A stretch of 64,000 nucleotides of DNA from Candidatus Xiphinematobacter sp. (GTDB lineage: Bacteria; Verrucomicrobiota; Verrucomicrobiia; Chthoniobacterales; Xiphinematobacteraceae): assembly GCA_016766635.1 (NCBI GenBank), contig CP068473.1, positions 802,673-866,672 on the forward strand, in the 5' to 3' direction. Position numbers and translations under genes: made by a program. The notes under the pieces are model-generated. The model did not search any database. It saw only the letters and a list, made by a program, of their open reading frames with translations, and had not been told where the DNA came from. Positions 9,479 to 18,355 of this stretch are shown in pieces (positions within the stretch are counted from its first letter, which is position 1; every line of letters begins with the position of its first letter).

Positions 9479-10489
9479 ATGAATGTCCACAGGTTACAAC
9501 AACTTCTTTGCGCTTTTGCTACCAAGCGATTGGCTGTTATCGGAGATATTATGCTAGATGAATTTATCTGGGGAAGGGTTTGTAGAGTTTCCCCAGAGGC
9601 ACCGGTCCCAGTAGTAGAAGTTCAAAGCGAATCCCATTACCCTGGTGGGGCTGCAAACGTGGCCCGAAATCTTAAGCCGTTTTGCCAATCTGTGCATATT
9701 TTTGGCCTCCTTGGGAGGGATCCTTCAGGAGATCGTCTGGCTCGGCTGCTGAGGAATGAAGGGATTTTAACAGGCTATCTTGTTAGGGGGGAAAATTTTT
9801 CTACAGTTTTGAAGACCCGCATTATTGCTCTCCATCAGCAAGTGGTCCGGGTTGACAGGGAAAACAAGGGTTTCTTTTCTGCTGCCGATACAAAGACAAC
9901 AAGTGAACAGGTCCTGAAGATATTTAAACAGTTGCTGCCTTCACTAGATGGCGTCATCTTTGAAGACTATGGCAAGGGATTTCTCAACCAAGAGTTGAAG
10001 GATCGATTGTGTCATATGGCTAACGGGAAGGGCATGATTGTAGCCGCCGACCCAAGCTCTAGCAATCCTCTAGATTGGTCCGGGGTAACCGTCATAAAAC
10101 CGAATCGAAGTGAGGTTTTTGATTTTGCAGGCGTTCCTTCTTCACTCGTTAATGTTTCCAACCCATTGGAAGATAAAAAGTTACTACAAGCCTGCGAAAG
10201 GCTACAAGCGCGCTGGGATCTTCCCCAACTACTCATTACTCTTGGGGAACAGGGGATGCTTCTAGTCCAGCCTGGATCCCTACCCTATTATATTCCAACC
10301 CGTGCCAAAGAAGTTTTTGATGTTTCCGGGGCAGGGGACACTACTATTGCTATATACACTTTAGCATTATGTGCTAATGCAGCACCTGAGGAAGCTGCTG
10401 AAATTTCTAATCATGCGGCTGGCATAGTAGTTGGTAAGTTGGGTACAGCCACCCTAACTAGAGAGGAGCTAGAGGGGAGTTTTGAATAG
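9479..10489 (+). CDS. hldA: D-glycero-beta-D-manno-heptose-7-phosphate kinase (HldE kinase-domain type)
   Basis: The enzyme phosphorylates heptose-7-phosphate at C1 for LPS inner-core heptose. It is a PfkB/ribokinase-fold protein of 336 residues. Motifs include IGDIMLDEF near the start, PGGAANVARNL, and the C-terminal DVSGAGDTT anion-hole/catalytic Asp motif. Only the kinase half of E. coli HldE is present; the nucleotidyltransferase half is absent. I chose the ATG at 9479 because a GGAGGTGA ribosome-binding site lies upstream; an earlier GTG at 9440 has none. The gene is followed by gmhB and kdsB in a tight operon. Confidence 0.92.
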   Translation: MNVHRLQQLLCAFATKRLAVIGDIMLDEFIWGRVCRVSPEAPVPVVEVQSESHYPGGAANVARNLKPFCQSVHIFGLLGRDPSGDRLARLLRNEGILTGYLVRGENFSTVLKTRIIALHQQVVRVDRENKGFFSAADTKTTSEQVLKIFKQLLPSLDGVIFEDYGKGFLNQELKDRLCHMANGKGMIVAADPSSSNPLDWSGVTVIKPNRSEVFDFAGVPSSLVNVSNPLEDKKLLQACERLQARWDLPQLLITLGEQGMLLVQPGSLPYYIPTRAKEVFDVSGAGDTTIAIYTLALCANAAPEEAAEISNHAAGIVVGKLGTATLTREELEGSFE

Positions 10490-10493
10490 TAAG

Positions 10494-11036
10494 ATGGCGG
10501 CGGGGAGTGGTAAAAAACAGCCTGCCGTTTTTTTTGACCGTGACGGGACACTAATGAAGGAGGTCCATTTTTGCCGTAATCCTGCAGATGTGCATGCCAT
10601 CCCTGGAATGTGCGAGTCGCTGCGTCGATTACGGATCTGTGGACGGTTAGTTTTCATTGTCACTAACCAGAGTGGCGTTGCATATGGGAGGATTTCACTC
10701 TCTGAGTATGAGGCGGTTCACTGTGAGTTAATGCGCCAACTGGATTATCAGGTTGATGCTACTTACTTCTGCCCAATTTCCAATGGGACGGAACAACGTC
10801 GCAAGCCTAATATCGGGATGATTCTGGAGGCCACGAAGATATTTTCTGTGGACTTACTGCACTCTTACTTCGTCGGTGACAAAGCCACCGATATCGAATG
10901 CGGAAAACGAGCTGGAATGACCTCCCTCCTTGTAACTACCGGATATGGTACGCAACACTTGAGTTGTGGAGCTGACAAAATCTTTGAGAATGCTGTGGCA
11001 GCCACAGATTTCATCTTGCGCCAACCGGTACTATGA
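10494..11036 (+). CDS. gmhB: D-glycero-D-manno-heptose-1,7-bisphosphate 7-phosphatase-like HAD phosphatase
   Basis: GmhB removes the C7 phosphate of heptose-1,7-bisphosphate, the step after HldA. HAD motifs are clear: FFDRDGTL (nucleophile Asp), TNQSG, RRKP and VGDKATDIECGKRAGM. The zinc-binding Cys/His loop of canonical GmhB is shortened to FCPISNGTEQRRKP, with only one Cys, so structural zinc is probably missing. Length is 180 residues from the ATG at 10494; a TTG at 10482 overlapping the hldA stop is possible. The operon context supports the heptose role, although other HAD sugar phosphatases look similar. Confidence 0.82.
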   Translation: MAAGSGKKQPAVFFDRDGTLMKEVHFCRNPADVHAIPGMCESLRRLRICGRLVFIVTNQSGVAYGRISLSEYEAVHCELMRQLDYQVDATYFCPISNGTEQRRKPNIGMILEATKIFSVDLLHSYFVGDKATDIECGKRAGMTSLLVTTGYGTQHLSCGADKIFENAVAATDFILRQPVL

Positions 11037-11785
11037 GGCACCTAGTTACCATCATCCCGGCAAGATGGGCTTCCACACGTTTTCCAGGCAAACCCTTATG
11101 CCTTCTTGCTGGGAAGCCCGTACTAGAACACGTGTGGGAACGCTGTTGCCGTTGTATGCATAAGGAAAACGTCTTTATCGCTACAGATGACGAGCGGATC
11201 TTTCAAGCAGCAAAGCTCTTCGGTGCACAGGTTATCCGCACTGCCCACACACATCTTACCGGAACCGACCGCGTTGCTGAAGTAGCCACTCGCCTGCCAG
11301 GAGCTACCCACATCATCAATGTTCAGGGCGATGAAGCAATCTTAGATCCACACCTCCTGCACCGCTTTGTGCAAATCCTCAACGGCTCCAGTCGCTTGAA
11401 AATGGTCACGGCGGCAGCTCCATTCCCAAAGTGGGCCGACCCAACCAATCCCCACATGGTCAAAGTAGTAGTCAACAGCCAAGGGTGTGCGCTCTATTTT
11501 TCTCGCAGTGCAATCCCATTCGCTCAGAGTGAGGATTATCCCCATCGCCTGTTGCATATAGGGGTATACGGTTTTGAAAAGGCGTTTCTTTTAAAATTTG
11601 TTTCTTGGAAGCCATCTCCACTAGAACAATGGGAAAAGCTGGAACAACTCAGAGCACTAGAAAATGGTATCCGGATTCAAGTGCTCCTTACAGAGCGTGC
11701 TTCCATTAGTGTAGACACCCCTAGCGATATTAAGAAAGCGGAAGCAATTCTTCAGGAAGAACACAAGTGGGGCAATGCTTCCTGA
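11033..11785 (+). CDS. kdsB: 3-deoxy-manno-octulosonate cytidylyltransferase
   Basis: KdsB activates Kdo with CTP to CMP-Kdo for transfer to lipid A. The 250-residue protein has the IIPARWASTRFPGKPL nucleotide-binding motif, TDDERI, NVQGDEA and HIGVYGFE, all typical. The ATG forms a 4-base overlap with the gmhB stop, so the genes are translationally coupled. Together with kdsD at 28872-29843 this gives two steps of Kdo synthesis in the window. Confidence 0.95.
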   Translation: MRHLVTIIPARWASTRFPGKPLCLLAGKPVLEHVWERCCRCMHKENVFIATDDERIFQAAKLFGAQVIRTAHTHLTGTDRVAEVATRLPGATHIINVQGDEAILDPHLLHRFVQILNGSSRLKMVTAAAPFPKWADPTNPHMVKVVVNSQGCALYFSRSAIPFAQSEDYPHRLLHIGVYGFEKAFLLKFVSWKPSPLEQWEKLEQLRALENGIRIQVLLTERASISVDTPSDIKKAEAILQEEHKWGNAS

Positions 11786-11861
11786 GTTGCTAGTCAAAAG
11801 TCAGAAGGTGCTAATCGAAAGTTAACAGCTACTTTATGTTGGCTGTAAAAGGGATCTCCAA

Positions 11862-12914
11862 CTATTGATGACTGAGCTTGATCAGCCTTTGTAGTCGGAG
11901 AAATGCCTCACCGGAATTGATGGCCTCAGAGGCAAGTTCTATGCCGTGAAGAAGATTAGTTGCAATTTTACAGACGCAGAGGGCAGCAGCAGTATTTGCC
12001 AGGACCATGTTCCTTCGTGGGCCGCAGTCTAAGCCCTTCAGGATATCCAGAAGTATACATGCATTTTCCCTAGCGTTTCCTCCCAGGAGATCATTTACAC
12101 GAGCTGTGGCAATCCCGAAGCAGTGTGGAGAGATCTGCAACAGCCTTCTCTTCCCGTCTTGCTGAAGGGTACACACTTTTGTTTGCCCTACTATAGAAAC
12201 TTCGTCCATGACTCTTGCCGACGATTCAACATTTCCACAAACTACCCATGCCGCTTCTCTACCAAGTAACCCCAAAATGTAAGCGTAGCTCTCCATTAAC
12301 AGTGGGTTAGCAACCCCCACCAACTGGTAGTTGGGACGAACAGGATTAAGGAGAGGACCTAAAAAGTTGAAAACGGTAGGGATGTTTTCTTTGGATAGGA
12401 GGCGACGTACCGCAGTAACCGCTCGAAATGCCGGGTAATAGGCTGCTGCAAAGAGAAATATACAACCAGTGGATTCCAACACTACAGGGACCTTCCAGAC
12501 AGGTATAGATAAGTTGACCCCAAGAGCCTCTAATACGTCAGCGCCGCCACTGCGTGAAGTGAAACCTCGGTTGCCAGTCTTCACCACCAGAGCTCCACAC
12601 GCTGCAGCAACAAACATTACCGCGGTTGAAACGTTAAAAAGCCCGAGCCCGTCTCCACCTGTCCCGCAGACATCTAGAAAAACGCCAGCATTGCGGATGG
12701 CAGCTGGTATAGGGTTAGTACTCTGCTCTAGTAACACTTCTGCAAATGAAGCTATTTCCCTGGGGGTTTCTCCGCGGTAATGTAGCGCACGCAAAAACTC
12801 TGCCTTCGTCTCAAGAGTATTTTTCTCGTCGAGAAGCATACAACATACCTCTTGTATTTCTTTTCGACTTAACTCTTTCCTAGAGAGGATTCTCCTTGTC
12901 CATGTGTCGTTCAC
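11862..12914 (-). CDS. trpD: Anthranilate phosphoribosyltransferase
   Basis: TrpD joins anthranilate to PRPP in the second step of tryptophan synthesis. The 350-residue protein has the PRPP-binding DVCGTGGDG loop and KTGNRGFTSRSGGADVLEALG; the family usually has KHGNR, so His is replaced by Thr here. NFLGPLLNP and the C-terminal helix are also present. The start is GTG at 12914. It converges with kdsB across a 76-bp spacer and is unlinked to trpC and trpB. Confidence 0.94.
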   Translation of the reverse strand: MNDTWTRRILSRKELSRKEIQEVCCMLLDEKNTLETKAEFLRALHYRGETPREIASFAEVLLEQSTNPIPAAIRNAGVFLDVCGTGGDGLGLFNVSTAVMFVAAACGALVVKTGNRGFTSRSGGADVLEALGVNLSIPVWKVPVVLESTGCIFLFAAAYYPAFRAVTAVRRLLSKENIPTVFNFLGPLLNPVRPNYQLVGVANPLLMESYAYILGLLGREAAWVVCGNVESSARVMDEVSIVGQTKVCTLQQDGKRRLLQISPHCFGIATARVNDLLGGNARENACILLDILKGLDCGPRRNMVLANTAAALCVCKIATNLLHGIELASEAINSGEAFLRLQRLIKLSHQ

Positions 12915-13012
12915 GCCATTTGCTGACTAATAATGACCTCGATACTAACTTTATATAAACCAAATATAATTACACCATTCCTTCTATTTACCAGATCACC
13001 ATCATCTTCTAG

Positions 13013-13159
13013 TCAGTCATGTCCACCAATCTCTGTTGTATCACTTATACCCTGTAACTCCTGTATCGCTCGAAGAGCATCTGGTTGGCTGTCTGCCAAC
13101 AGCCCCTTTAAGGGAAGAATTATTACACGGCCCTCATCATTTAGTACCAAAACTAACAA
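13013..13159 (-). CDS. Possible small protein or gene fragment, 48 residues
   Basis: A short minus-strand frame downstream of iscS reads VLNDEGRVIILPLKGLLADS, then QPDALRAIQELQGISD, and ends in GGHD before a TGA stop. The composition is strikingly protein-like and lacks the Ser/Pro/Arg excess of shadow frames here. A stop codon lies shortly upstream; the only starts are TTG codons at 13159 or 13150, with no ribosome-binding site. It may be a genuine small gene or the surviving end of an eroded one. I do not recognise the family. Confidence 0.35.
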   Translation of the reverse strand: MLVLVLNDEGRVIILPLKGLLADSQPDALRAIQELQGISDTTEIGGHD

Positions 13160-13261
13160 TAAAACTTAACCTAAAAAACCGTTAAACGCCTAGCAATTGG
13201 ATTCTCTACTGAGAGGCCACGCGAAGCTCTTATAGCAAGAACCTGTGTAGGACTTTATCGC

Positions 13262-13287
13262 TGAATTCATTAGTACTAATGAATTCA
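13262..13287. repeat. Perfect 26-bp palindrome downstream of iscS
   Basis: The sequence is exactly self-complementary over 26 bases, centred on GTAC, with arms TGAATTCATTA and TAATGAATTCA. It starts 24 bp after the iscS stop and lies upstream of the possible small ORF at 13013-13159. As RNA it could form an 11-bp stem with a GTAC loop, but no U-tract follows on either strand. It may be an operator, an RNA-stabilising hairpin or a weak terminator. Confidence 0.6.
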
Positions 13288-13311
13288 AGTTATCCAGCTC
13301 GTCGCATGATG

Positions 13312-14475
13312 CTATCTAGCTGTAAACCCTGCGCCATGACGTAAAATGCGCTCCATGGCATGTATAGCAGTTTCTATGTCTTTTTCTGTAGTGAAGTGTC
13401 CCAGAGAAAAACGGATGGTCGACTGTGCAAGATTTGTAGAAACTCCCATAGCAAGGAGAACGTGAGAAGGTTGCGTAGATCCTACCATGCATGCCGAGCT
13501 GCTAGAGACGCAGATCCCTTCCAAGTCAAGTGCAATAAGTAAGGTTTCACCCCCTTGCACATTAGGAAAACTGACGTTAAGTGTATTTGGTAAGATATCT
13601 CTAGGATGTCCGTTGCATACCGCTTCTGGATAAATACTGCTTAGACCTCTCCACAGCTGTTCGCGCAATACCATCAGTCTAGAAGTCTCTTTAGGCATAC
13701 GCCCCACAGCCATGGTTGCTGCTGAGGAAAGTCCGACAATGCCAGCCACATTCTCAGTACCCGGCCTGTGTCGACTTTCCTGGGATCCCCCAAAATGAAT
13801 TGCCTCTATGGAAACTCCTGAGCGGAGAAAAAGAGCTCCGATTCCTTTTGGACCGTAGAACTTATGAGAGGCAATTGAGAGTGCGTCTACACCAATTTCG
13901 TGAGGCGAGATCGGCTGCTTACCGAAACTTTGCACCATATCACTATGGAAGAATACCCCTCGCTCCCGACAGATTTTCGCTAGAACTGAAATGGGTTGTA
14001 GAGTTCCGGTTTCATTGTTTGCCGACATGATGGACACTAGTACAGTCTCTGGGCGAATCGCGGCACTAAGTTGGTTGGGATCGACCTGCCCAAAACTGTC
14101 TACTGGAAGAATGGTAACCTCAAAACCCTCCTGATGACGAAGATACTCAAAGGAGTGCAGCACCGCGTGGTGTTCTGTAGCACAAGTAACAAGATGGGTA
14201 CCCCTCTTCTTTGAGGACTTGGTCCGGGCTAAACCGAGAATAGCTAAATTATTGGCCTCTGTACCCCCCCCTGTAAAAATGATCTCATGCGGGCGCACCC
14301 CCGCTCCCAGCAATGAGGAAAGTTCCTCGCGGGCGTTGTCAATGGCTACTCTAGCTTGTCTTCCTGCCCTGTGCTGACTAGAAGGATTACCATAATTATT
14401 GGTCAGATAGGGCATCATGGCATTGAGCGCTTCTTCAGCTAGAGGGGTGGTCGCGTTGTAGTCTAAGTAAACCAT
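13312..14475 (-). CDS. iscS: Cysteine desulfurase (IscS/NifS family)
   Basis: This PLP enzyme converts cysteine to alanine and delivers persulfide sulfur for Fe-S clusters and tRNA thiolation. The 387-residue protein has YLDYNATTP at the N terminus, the ATEHHAV region, the PLP lysine in SIASHKFYGPKG, and the catalytic cysteine in SSSSACMVGS. The residues around that cysteine differ from the commonest SSGSACTSGS form but keep the essential SAC core. The start is ATG. No iscU, iscA or regulator is adjacent. MnmA in this window would be a client. Confidence 0.93.
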   Translation of the reverse strand: MVYLDYNATTPLAEEALNAMMPYLTNNYGNPSSQHRAGRQARVAIDNAREELSSLLGAGVRPHEIIFTGGGTEANNLAILGLARTKSSKKRGTHLVTCATEHHAVLHSFEYLRHQEGFEVTILPVDSFGQVDPNQLSAAIRPETVLVSIMSANNETGTLQPISVLAKICRERGVFFHSDMVQSFGKQPISPHEIGVDALSIASHKFYGPKGIGALFLRSGVSIEAIHFGGSQESRHRPGTENVAGIVGLSSAATMAVGRMPKETSRLMVLREQLWRGLSSIYPEAVCNGHPRDILPNTLNVSFPNVQGGETLLIALDLEGICVSSSSACMVGSTQPSHVLLAMGVSTNLAQSTIRFSLGHFTTEKDIETAIHAMERILRHGAGFTAR

Positions 14476-15196
14476 CGCCCTCCTACTTCTTTCACTTTGG
14501 TATTATTCTTAGCTGTGTTCTTCATATAGCTTCGATATGCCCTTCTCCAAGAGCTGACTCTACAGGACGCCCCCCTCCTCGCTCCCTCCTCGGTAGAGCG
14601 GCCATCCAGCCGCCTGCCACTGTGCGGCAACCGCTGTGATATGGCAAGCTTCTCTAAAAAAGCAATAACTTCAAGCAGGGGATGGCTCACAATCCTCCCT
14701 CCCCCACGAGGGAGGGAGCTATTGAAAGGGCGGGACACCCCCATCCATCTTCTCCCTTTGCTAATCTCCCTGCTGTCCCGCCTCTGCCGTCCATTTTAAT
14801 AAATAGTCAATCTCCCTTCATTGCACACGACACGAAATGCGCAAATATAATAAACGTCGTCTCAAACATCGTCTCTTTTTTTCGACACTGCGGTAAGGAG
14901 AGGTAAAAAATATAAACAACCTGCTGTGAGGGGCACGGTAGTGTGCGGTAGAAAATCGGATGAGCTGGTGGGCGTTTTGGGCCGCTACTTTTTACCGTTA
15001 ATCTTTATACTGAGGGGGACGGCAGCCAGCACGGTCCTCCTAAGGGATTGCTATAAGGCTACTTGTTGGCTCTGCCTAGAGCAGAAGTTCAGAGAGATGC
15101 TCCAATGTTGACGCTAGTAGTCCCCAATCATGCTTGCCAATCGCCAGGCGTGGGGAGTAGTTTCAGACGAACATCGAAGAGAAACAATTCCCCCCT
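14476..15196. other. Intergenic region between divergent iscS and the yqjD-like operon
   Basis: These 721 bp hold no gene I can support and must carry promoters for both sides. A GC-rich hairpin is at 14694-14715 and a CGTCTC direct repeat near 14856-14874. A purine-rich GAAGAGAAAC lies just before the 15197 start. Confidence 0.45.
14694..14715. repeat. GC-rich 8-bp inverted repeat
   Basis: CCTCCCTC and GAGGGAGG are separated by six bases. No T-run follows on either strand, so it is a stem-loop of unknown role and not a clear terminator. Confidence 0.4.
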
Positions 15197-15628
15197 ATGT
15201 TAGATCCAACTGAAACCATCTCAACTCCGGAAGATACTCCGGCATCAGCAAAGAAGAAATTGGAAAGCAGCTCGGAGCATGCCCGAAGAGCATGGGAGGC
15301 TACTACCCAGGCTGCAAAACATGTGGGTGATACGGCAAAAAAAGAGGCTAGGGCCGTATTTTCCAGTAGCAAGGGTCATCTTGGAAAGGCAGTCCAAGAC
15401 CTCAGTGAGGCCGCCTCCGATGCTTGCGAAGCTTTGCGCAGCCAGGCTTCTCAGGGGGTCCACACTTGTCTAGAGCAGGCCGAGACTGCCGTTGGAGAGG
15501 CTTCCTCTAAGGCAAAAACTCTTCAGTCCAATATTGAGGATTATGTTCATTCTCATCCGCTAAAATCCATTGGAATCGCGGTGGGGATTGGCTTTTTCTT
15601 GGGCGTTGTCCTTTGGCGACGGCAGTAA
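15197..15628 (+). CDS. DUF883 (ElaB/YqjD-like) C-tail membrane protein
   Basis: The 143-residue protein resembles the YqjD/ElaB/YgaM family, tail-anchored inner-membrane proteins reported to bind ribosomes in stationary phase of E. coli. About 110 residues of Ala/Glu/Lys/Ser-rich amphipathic helix are followed by SHPLKSIGIAVGIGFFLG, the family's C-terminal anchor, and a basic RR end. It is the first gene of a trio with the YqjE-like and YqjK-like genes, as in enterobacteria. The job here is inferred from family only. Confidence 0.82.
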   Translation: MLDPTETISTPEDTPASAKKKLESSSEHARRAWEATTQAAKHVGDTAKKEARAVFSSSKGHLGKAVQDLSEAASDACEALRSQASQGVHTCLEQAETAVGEASSKAKTLQSNIEDYVHSHPLKSIGIAVGIGFFLGVVLWRRQ

Positions 15629-15659
15629 TGGCCGGTGTTGCACACAATAAGCAATAAAC

Positions 15660-16073
15660 GTGTCCACGCCAGATTTACCGTCTCGGGAAAGGCAAGGAGT
15701 AAGAGGAAGGTTTGGTGAACTGAAGGCCTTAATAAAGGGAGTAGTTCGGCACTTTATTGCGCGGTTGTTTCTCTTAGTATGGGAAGGCCGCGAGGCAGGT
15801 GTGCATTGTTTTCGTCTCGTCATCACCTTAGTGGTTGCAATCCTCCTCTTTCTGATCGGTTATTTACTCCTGCTTTCATTCCTAATACTTTCTCTAGCCC
15901 GTTGGGCTGGAGAGGCATGGGAGTGGGTGCTGCTGGTACTTGCTGCGTTCCATGCGGTAGGTGCCCTAGCATGTGCGAGCATCCTTGCCAGATGGATAAA
16001 TAAGCCGGTTTTTGCGGCTACTCTAGATGAAGTGAAGGAAGACCTAAAGACTCTTAGATTCTTTGCTGAGTGA
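15660..16073 (+). CDS. YqjE/phage-holin 3_6-like membrane protein
   Basis: The 137-residue protein has two long hydrophobic segments at about residues 50-75 and 85-110, flanked by basic and acidic cytoplasmic parts. This is the layout of the DUF1469/Phage_holin_3_6 (YqjE) family. The start is GTG at 15660, 31 bases after the preceding gene. A 4-base GTGA overlap couples it to the next gene. Despite the family name there is no sign of phage genes nearby. Function is unknown beyond envelope association. Confidence 0.75.
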   Translation: MSTPDLPSRERQGVRGRFGELKALIKGVVRHFIARLFLLVWEGREAGVHCFRLVITLVVAILLFLIGYLLLLSFLILSLARWAGEAWEWVLLVLAAFHAVGALACASILARWINKPVFAATLDEVKEDLKTLRFFAE

Positions 16074-16450
16074 ACTCTTTTCCCACCAAGCAGCTCCTTT
16101 TGGCGGAAATCAGACAAAGCCGACTGGCCATAGGGAAGAATTTTTGTGCATTGACCCAAGAGTTGAATGCCGCAAAAAAAATTCGATGGTCAAGGTGCAC
16201 CCACCCAAATCTTTTTTTTTGGATGGCTGCTGCCGGCAGTTTTCTACTTGCTCGATTTCTCCGAAGAAGAAAAAAAAGTCTCTACTTCCAGGGAGAAGGT
16301 GACCATTCGCCGGTACCATTGAAATCTTTCACCCTGTGGGGAATTCTGTTGGCGACTCTCAGATTTCTGGTTCCTTTAGTCAAACCGGAGGTTCTAGCAT
16401 ATCTTGGCAAAAAGGTCCACGAGTGGTACGTTCAGGATCGTAGTACCTAA
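16070..16450 (+). CDS. YqjK-like hypothetical membrane protein
   Basis: The 126-residue protein starts at a GTG overlapping the stop of the YqjE-like gene. It opens with a helix (KQLLLAEIRQSRLAIGKNF) and then a hydrophobic segment, FFWMAAAGSFLLARFL, followed by basic residues, with a second hydrophobic stretch (LWGILLATLRFLVPLV) toward the C terminus. Its position as third gene after yqjD and yqjE homologues suggests a YqjK analogue. Sequence similarity by eye is weak. Confidence 0.65.
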   Translation: MNSFPTKQLLLAEIRQSRLAIGKNFCALTQELNAAKKIRWSRCTHPNLFFWMAAAGSFLLARFLRRRKKSLYFQGEGDHSPVPLKSFTLWGILLATLRFLVPLVKPEVLAYLGKKVHEWYVQDRST

Positions 16451-16488
16451 AGGGAAGCGCAAGATGGTGGGGGATTTGGCTATTCACA

Positions 16489-18147
16489 ATGAGAACCTTC
16501 ATTGTCGGGCATAGGAATCCAGATGTAGATGCTATTTGCTCAGCCTTGGCATACGCAGCGTTCAAACACGCCCATGGAGAAACTGCTACCACAGCGGCAC
16601 GCTGCGGAAACACCAACCAGAGGATAGACTATGTTCTAAGAAGATTTGGCTTCTCTGCTCCCCTTTTTCTGAGCGATGTTTCTCCACGTGTTGAGGATGT
16701 CATGGAGAGGGCAGTAGTGACGGCAAAACTAGATGAACCTATCCTACATGCGCTCTCTCGGATGGAAGCTCGCCGCGTACGCAGTTTACCCGTAGTGGAT
16801 AAAGCCGGTTATTATGTCGGTATGCTTTCCACCCCAAAGCTCACCGACTACTTACTCCTCAATGGTGATAGGAAAACAGCCCCTTCGGGCTGTACTGTAT
16901 ATGCTAGCCTCGCTGATATTTGTGAGAGTCTTAATGCCAAGAACGTTGGGCCGTCTCCTCCGTCCAAGCCGGAGACTTATTCACTTTTGATAGGAGCGGG
17001 GGGGGAGAATTCTTTCTCCGCTGTGCTTAATAAATCCACTGATCTTAAAAGTACCATTGTTATTGTGGGGGATCGCCCTTCCATTTTGGAAATGGCAGCT
17101 GAGTGGGGGGTTGGGGCTATTCTCCTTGTGGAAGGTGCCATCCCCACAAGAAAATTAGTGGGGGTTTGTAGAAAAAATGCAACTGCCCTCCTTTTGACCC
17201 AATTGGATGCTCCTAGCACCATTATCCACGTACGCTGCTCCGTTCGTACTCGCCAAATGCTCCACAAGAACTCCCAATTTCTCCGTGCTAACCTCTCTCT
17301 AGAGGAGGCGCGTAGGTCTCTGGCATTTTCACCTCAATTTATATTTCCTGTACTTAAACAGGGAGGGGGAACGGTGCTGGGAGTTTTCTCCAAAAGCGAC
17401 TTTCTAAAACCTATCCCCAGGCAATTAATTTTGGTAGATCACAACGAGCTAAGTCAGGCGGTTACGGGGGCTAGTGAAGTGCCGATCGTAGAAATTCTGG
17501 ACCACCATCGCTTAGGATCTATCAATACCGCCGCGCCAATCCTCTTTATTAATCGCCCTGTGGGCTCGACCTGCACTGTCGTGGCAAGCTGCTTTCAGAT
17601 GGCAAGACTATCAATTCCGAAAAATGTAGCAGGTATCTTAATGGCAGGCATCGTTTCCGACACGCTTAACCTCACTTCCCCCACTACTACCATTGAGGAT
17701 CGCGAGATTCTGGCCAATCTCGCGAAGACTACAGGAATAAGCCCTTCCCAACTTGCAGATGAGATCTTTTCTACAGGATCGCCTCTACTGACTACAAGTG
17801 CACAACAGGCTATCGTCGCAGACTGTAAGGAATATTGTGAACAAGGCTACACTTTTACAGTCTCTCAAATCGAGGAATTAAATTTTTCTCATTTACCTCA
17901 AAAACAAGAAGGGCTGGCAAATGTACTAGAGGAGTATCGCCTTGAGCATGGCTATCTCTTCTCCGCTCTACTCGTTACAGACATTAATACGCAAAACTCC
18001 CTTCTTGTCTTGCGCGGTCGCGAAGATTATTTACGTCAAATTGACTATCCGATGAATAGTCCCTTCATTTGGCAATTAGACGGGATTGTTTCTAGAAAGA
18101 AACAACTGTTGCCCTATCTGAGTGGGCTACTTAACAAGATTGCTTAG
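16489..18147 (+). CDS. ppaC: Family II inorganic pyrophosphatase with regulatory CBS domains
   Basis: A manganese/cobalt-dependent DHH-family pyrophosphatase that hydrolyses PPi and drives biosynthesis. The 552-residue length fits the CBS-PPase class, in which CBS domains (about residues 60-130 and 255-310) flank a DRTGG-like domain inserted in the catalytic part. Catalytic motifs are GHRNPDVDAI, VDHNEL, ILDHHR, VGSTCT and IVSDT. The DHHA2 domain forms the C-terminal third. By family knowledge, adenine nucleotides regulate such enzymes. It lies 38 bp after the membrane trio, possibly in the same transcript. Confidence 0.9.
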   Translation: MRTFIVGHRNPDVDAICSALAYAAFKHAHGETATTAARCGNTNQRIDYVLRRFGFSAPLFLSDVSPRVEDVMERAVVTAKLDEPILHALSRMEARRVRSLPVVDKAGYYVGMLSTPKLTDYLLLNGDRKTAPSGCTVYASLADICESLNAKNVGPSPPSKPETYSLLIGAGGENSFSAVLNKSTDLKSTIVIVGDRPSILEMAAEWGVGAILLVEGAIPTRKLVGVCRKNATALLLTQLDAPSTIIHVRCSVRTRQMLHKNSQFLRANLSLEEARRSLAFSPQFIFPVLKQGGGTVLGVFSKSDFLKPIPRQLILVDHNELSQAVTGASEVPIVEILDHHRLGSINTAAPILFINRPVGSTCTVVASCFQMARLSIPKNVAGILMAGIVSDTLNLTSPTTTIEDREILANLAKTTGISPSQLADEIFSTGSPLLTTSAQQAIVADCKEYCEQGYTFTVSQIEELNFSHLPQKQEGLANVLEEYRLEHGYLFSALLVTDINTQNSLLVLRGREDYLRQIDYPMNSPFIWQLDGIVSRKKQLLPYLSGLLNKIA

Positions 18148-18355
18148 TTGGAAGAAAAAAGTTCACCTGCCATTTTTTGTCTCCTGCCCTTGCTCAGTCT
18201 TGTCTTGCACAAGAGTAGGGATTGGTGAGTAGCCTCCAACAGGATTCCTTCGCCGCGTGATACATTCCCCCCACGGATCTGATAGGTTGCAAATTTGGTT
18301 CCCTCTTTCCCTCCGAGGAGGAACTGAAAAGGCTTTGAGGAAACATGTATCTTTT

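Noticed and set aside
13721-13736. GAGGAAAGTCCG string resembling the RNase P RNA P4 motif
   Set aside because: It lies inside the iscS coding sequence (on the opposite strand), with no surrounding RNase P structure.
15660-16073. Phage holin-like annotation suggesting a prophage
   Set aside because: It belongs to the YqjE family in a YqjD-YqjE-YqjK-type cluster; no phage gene is nearby.
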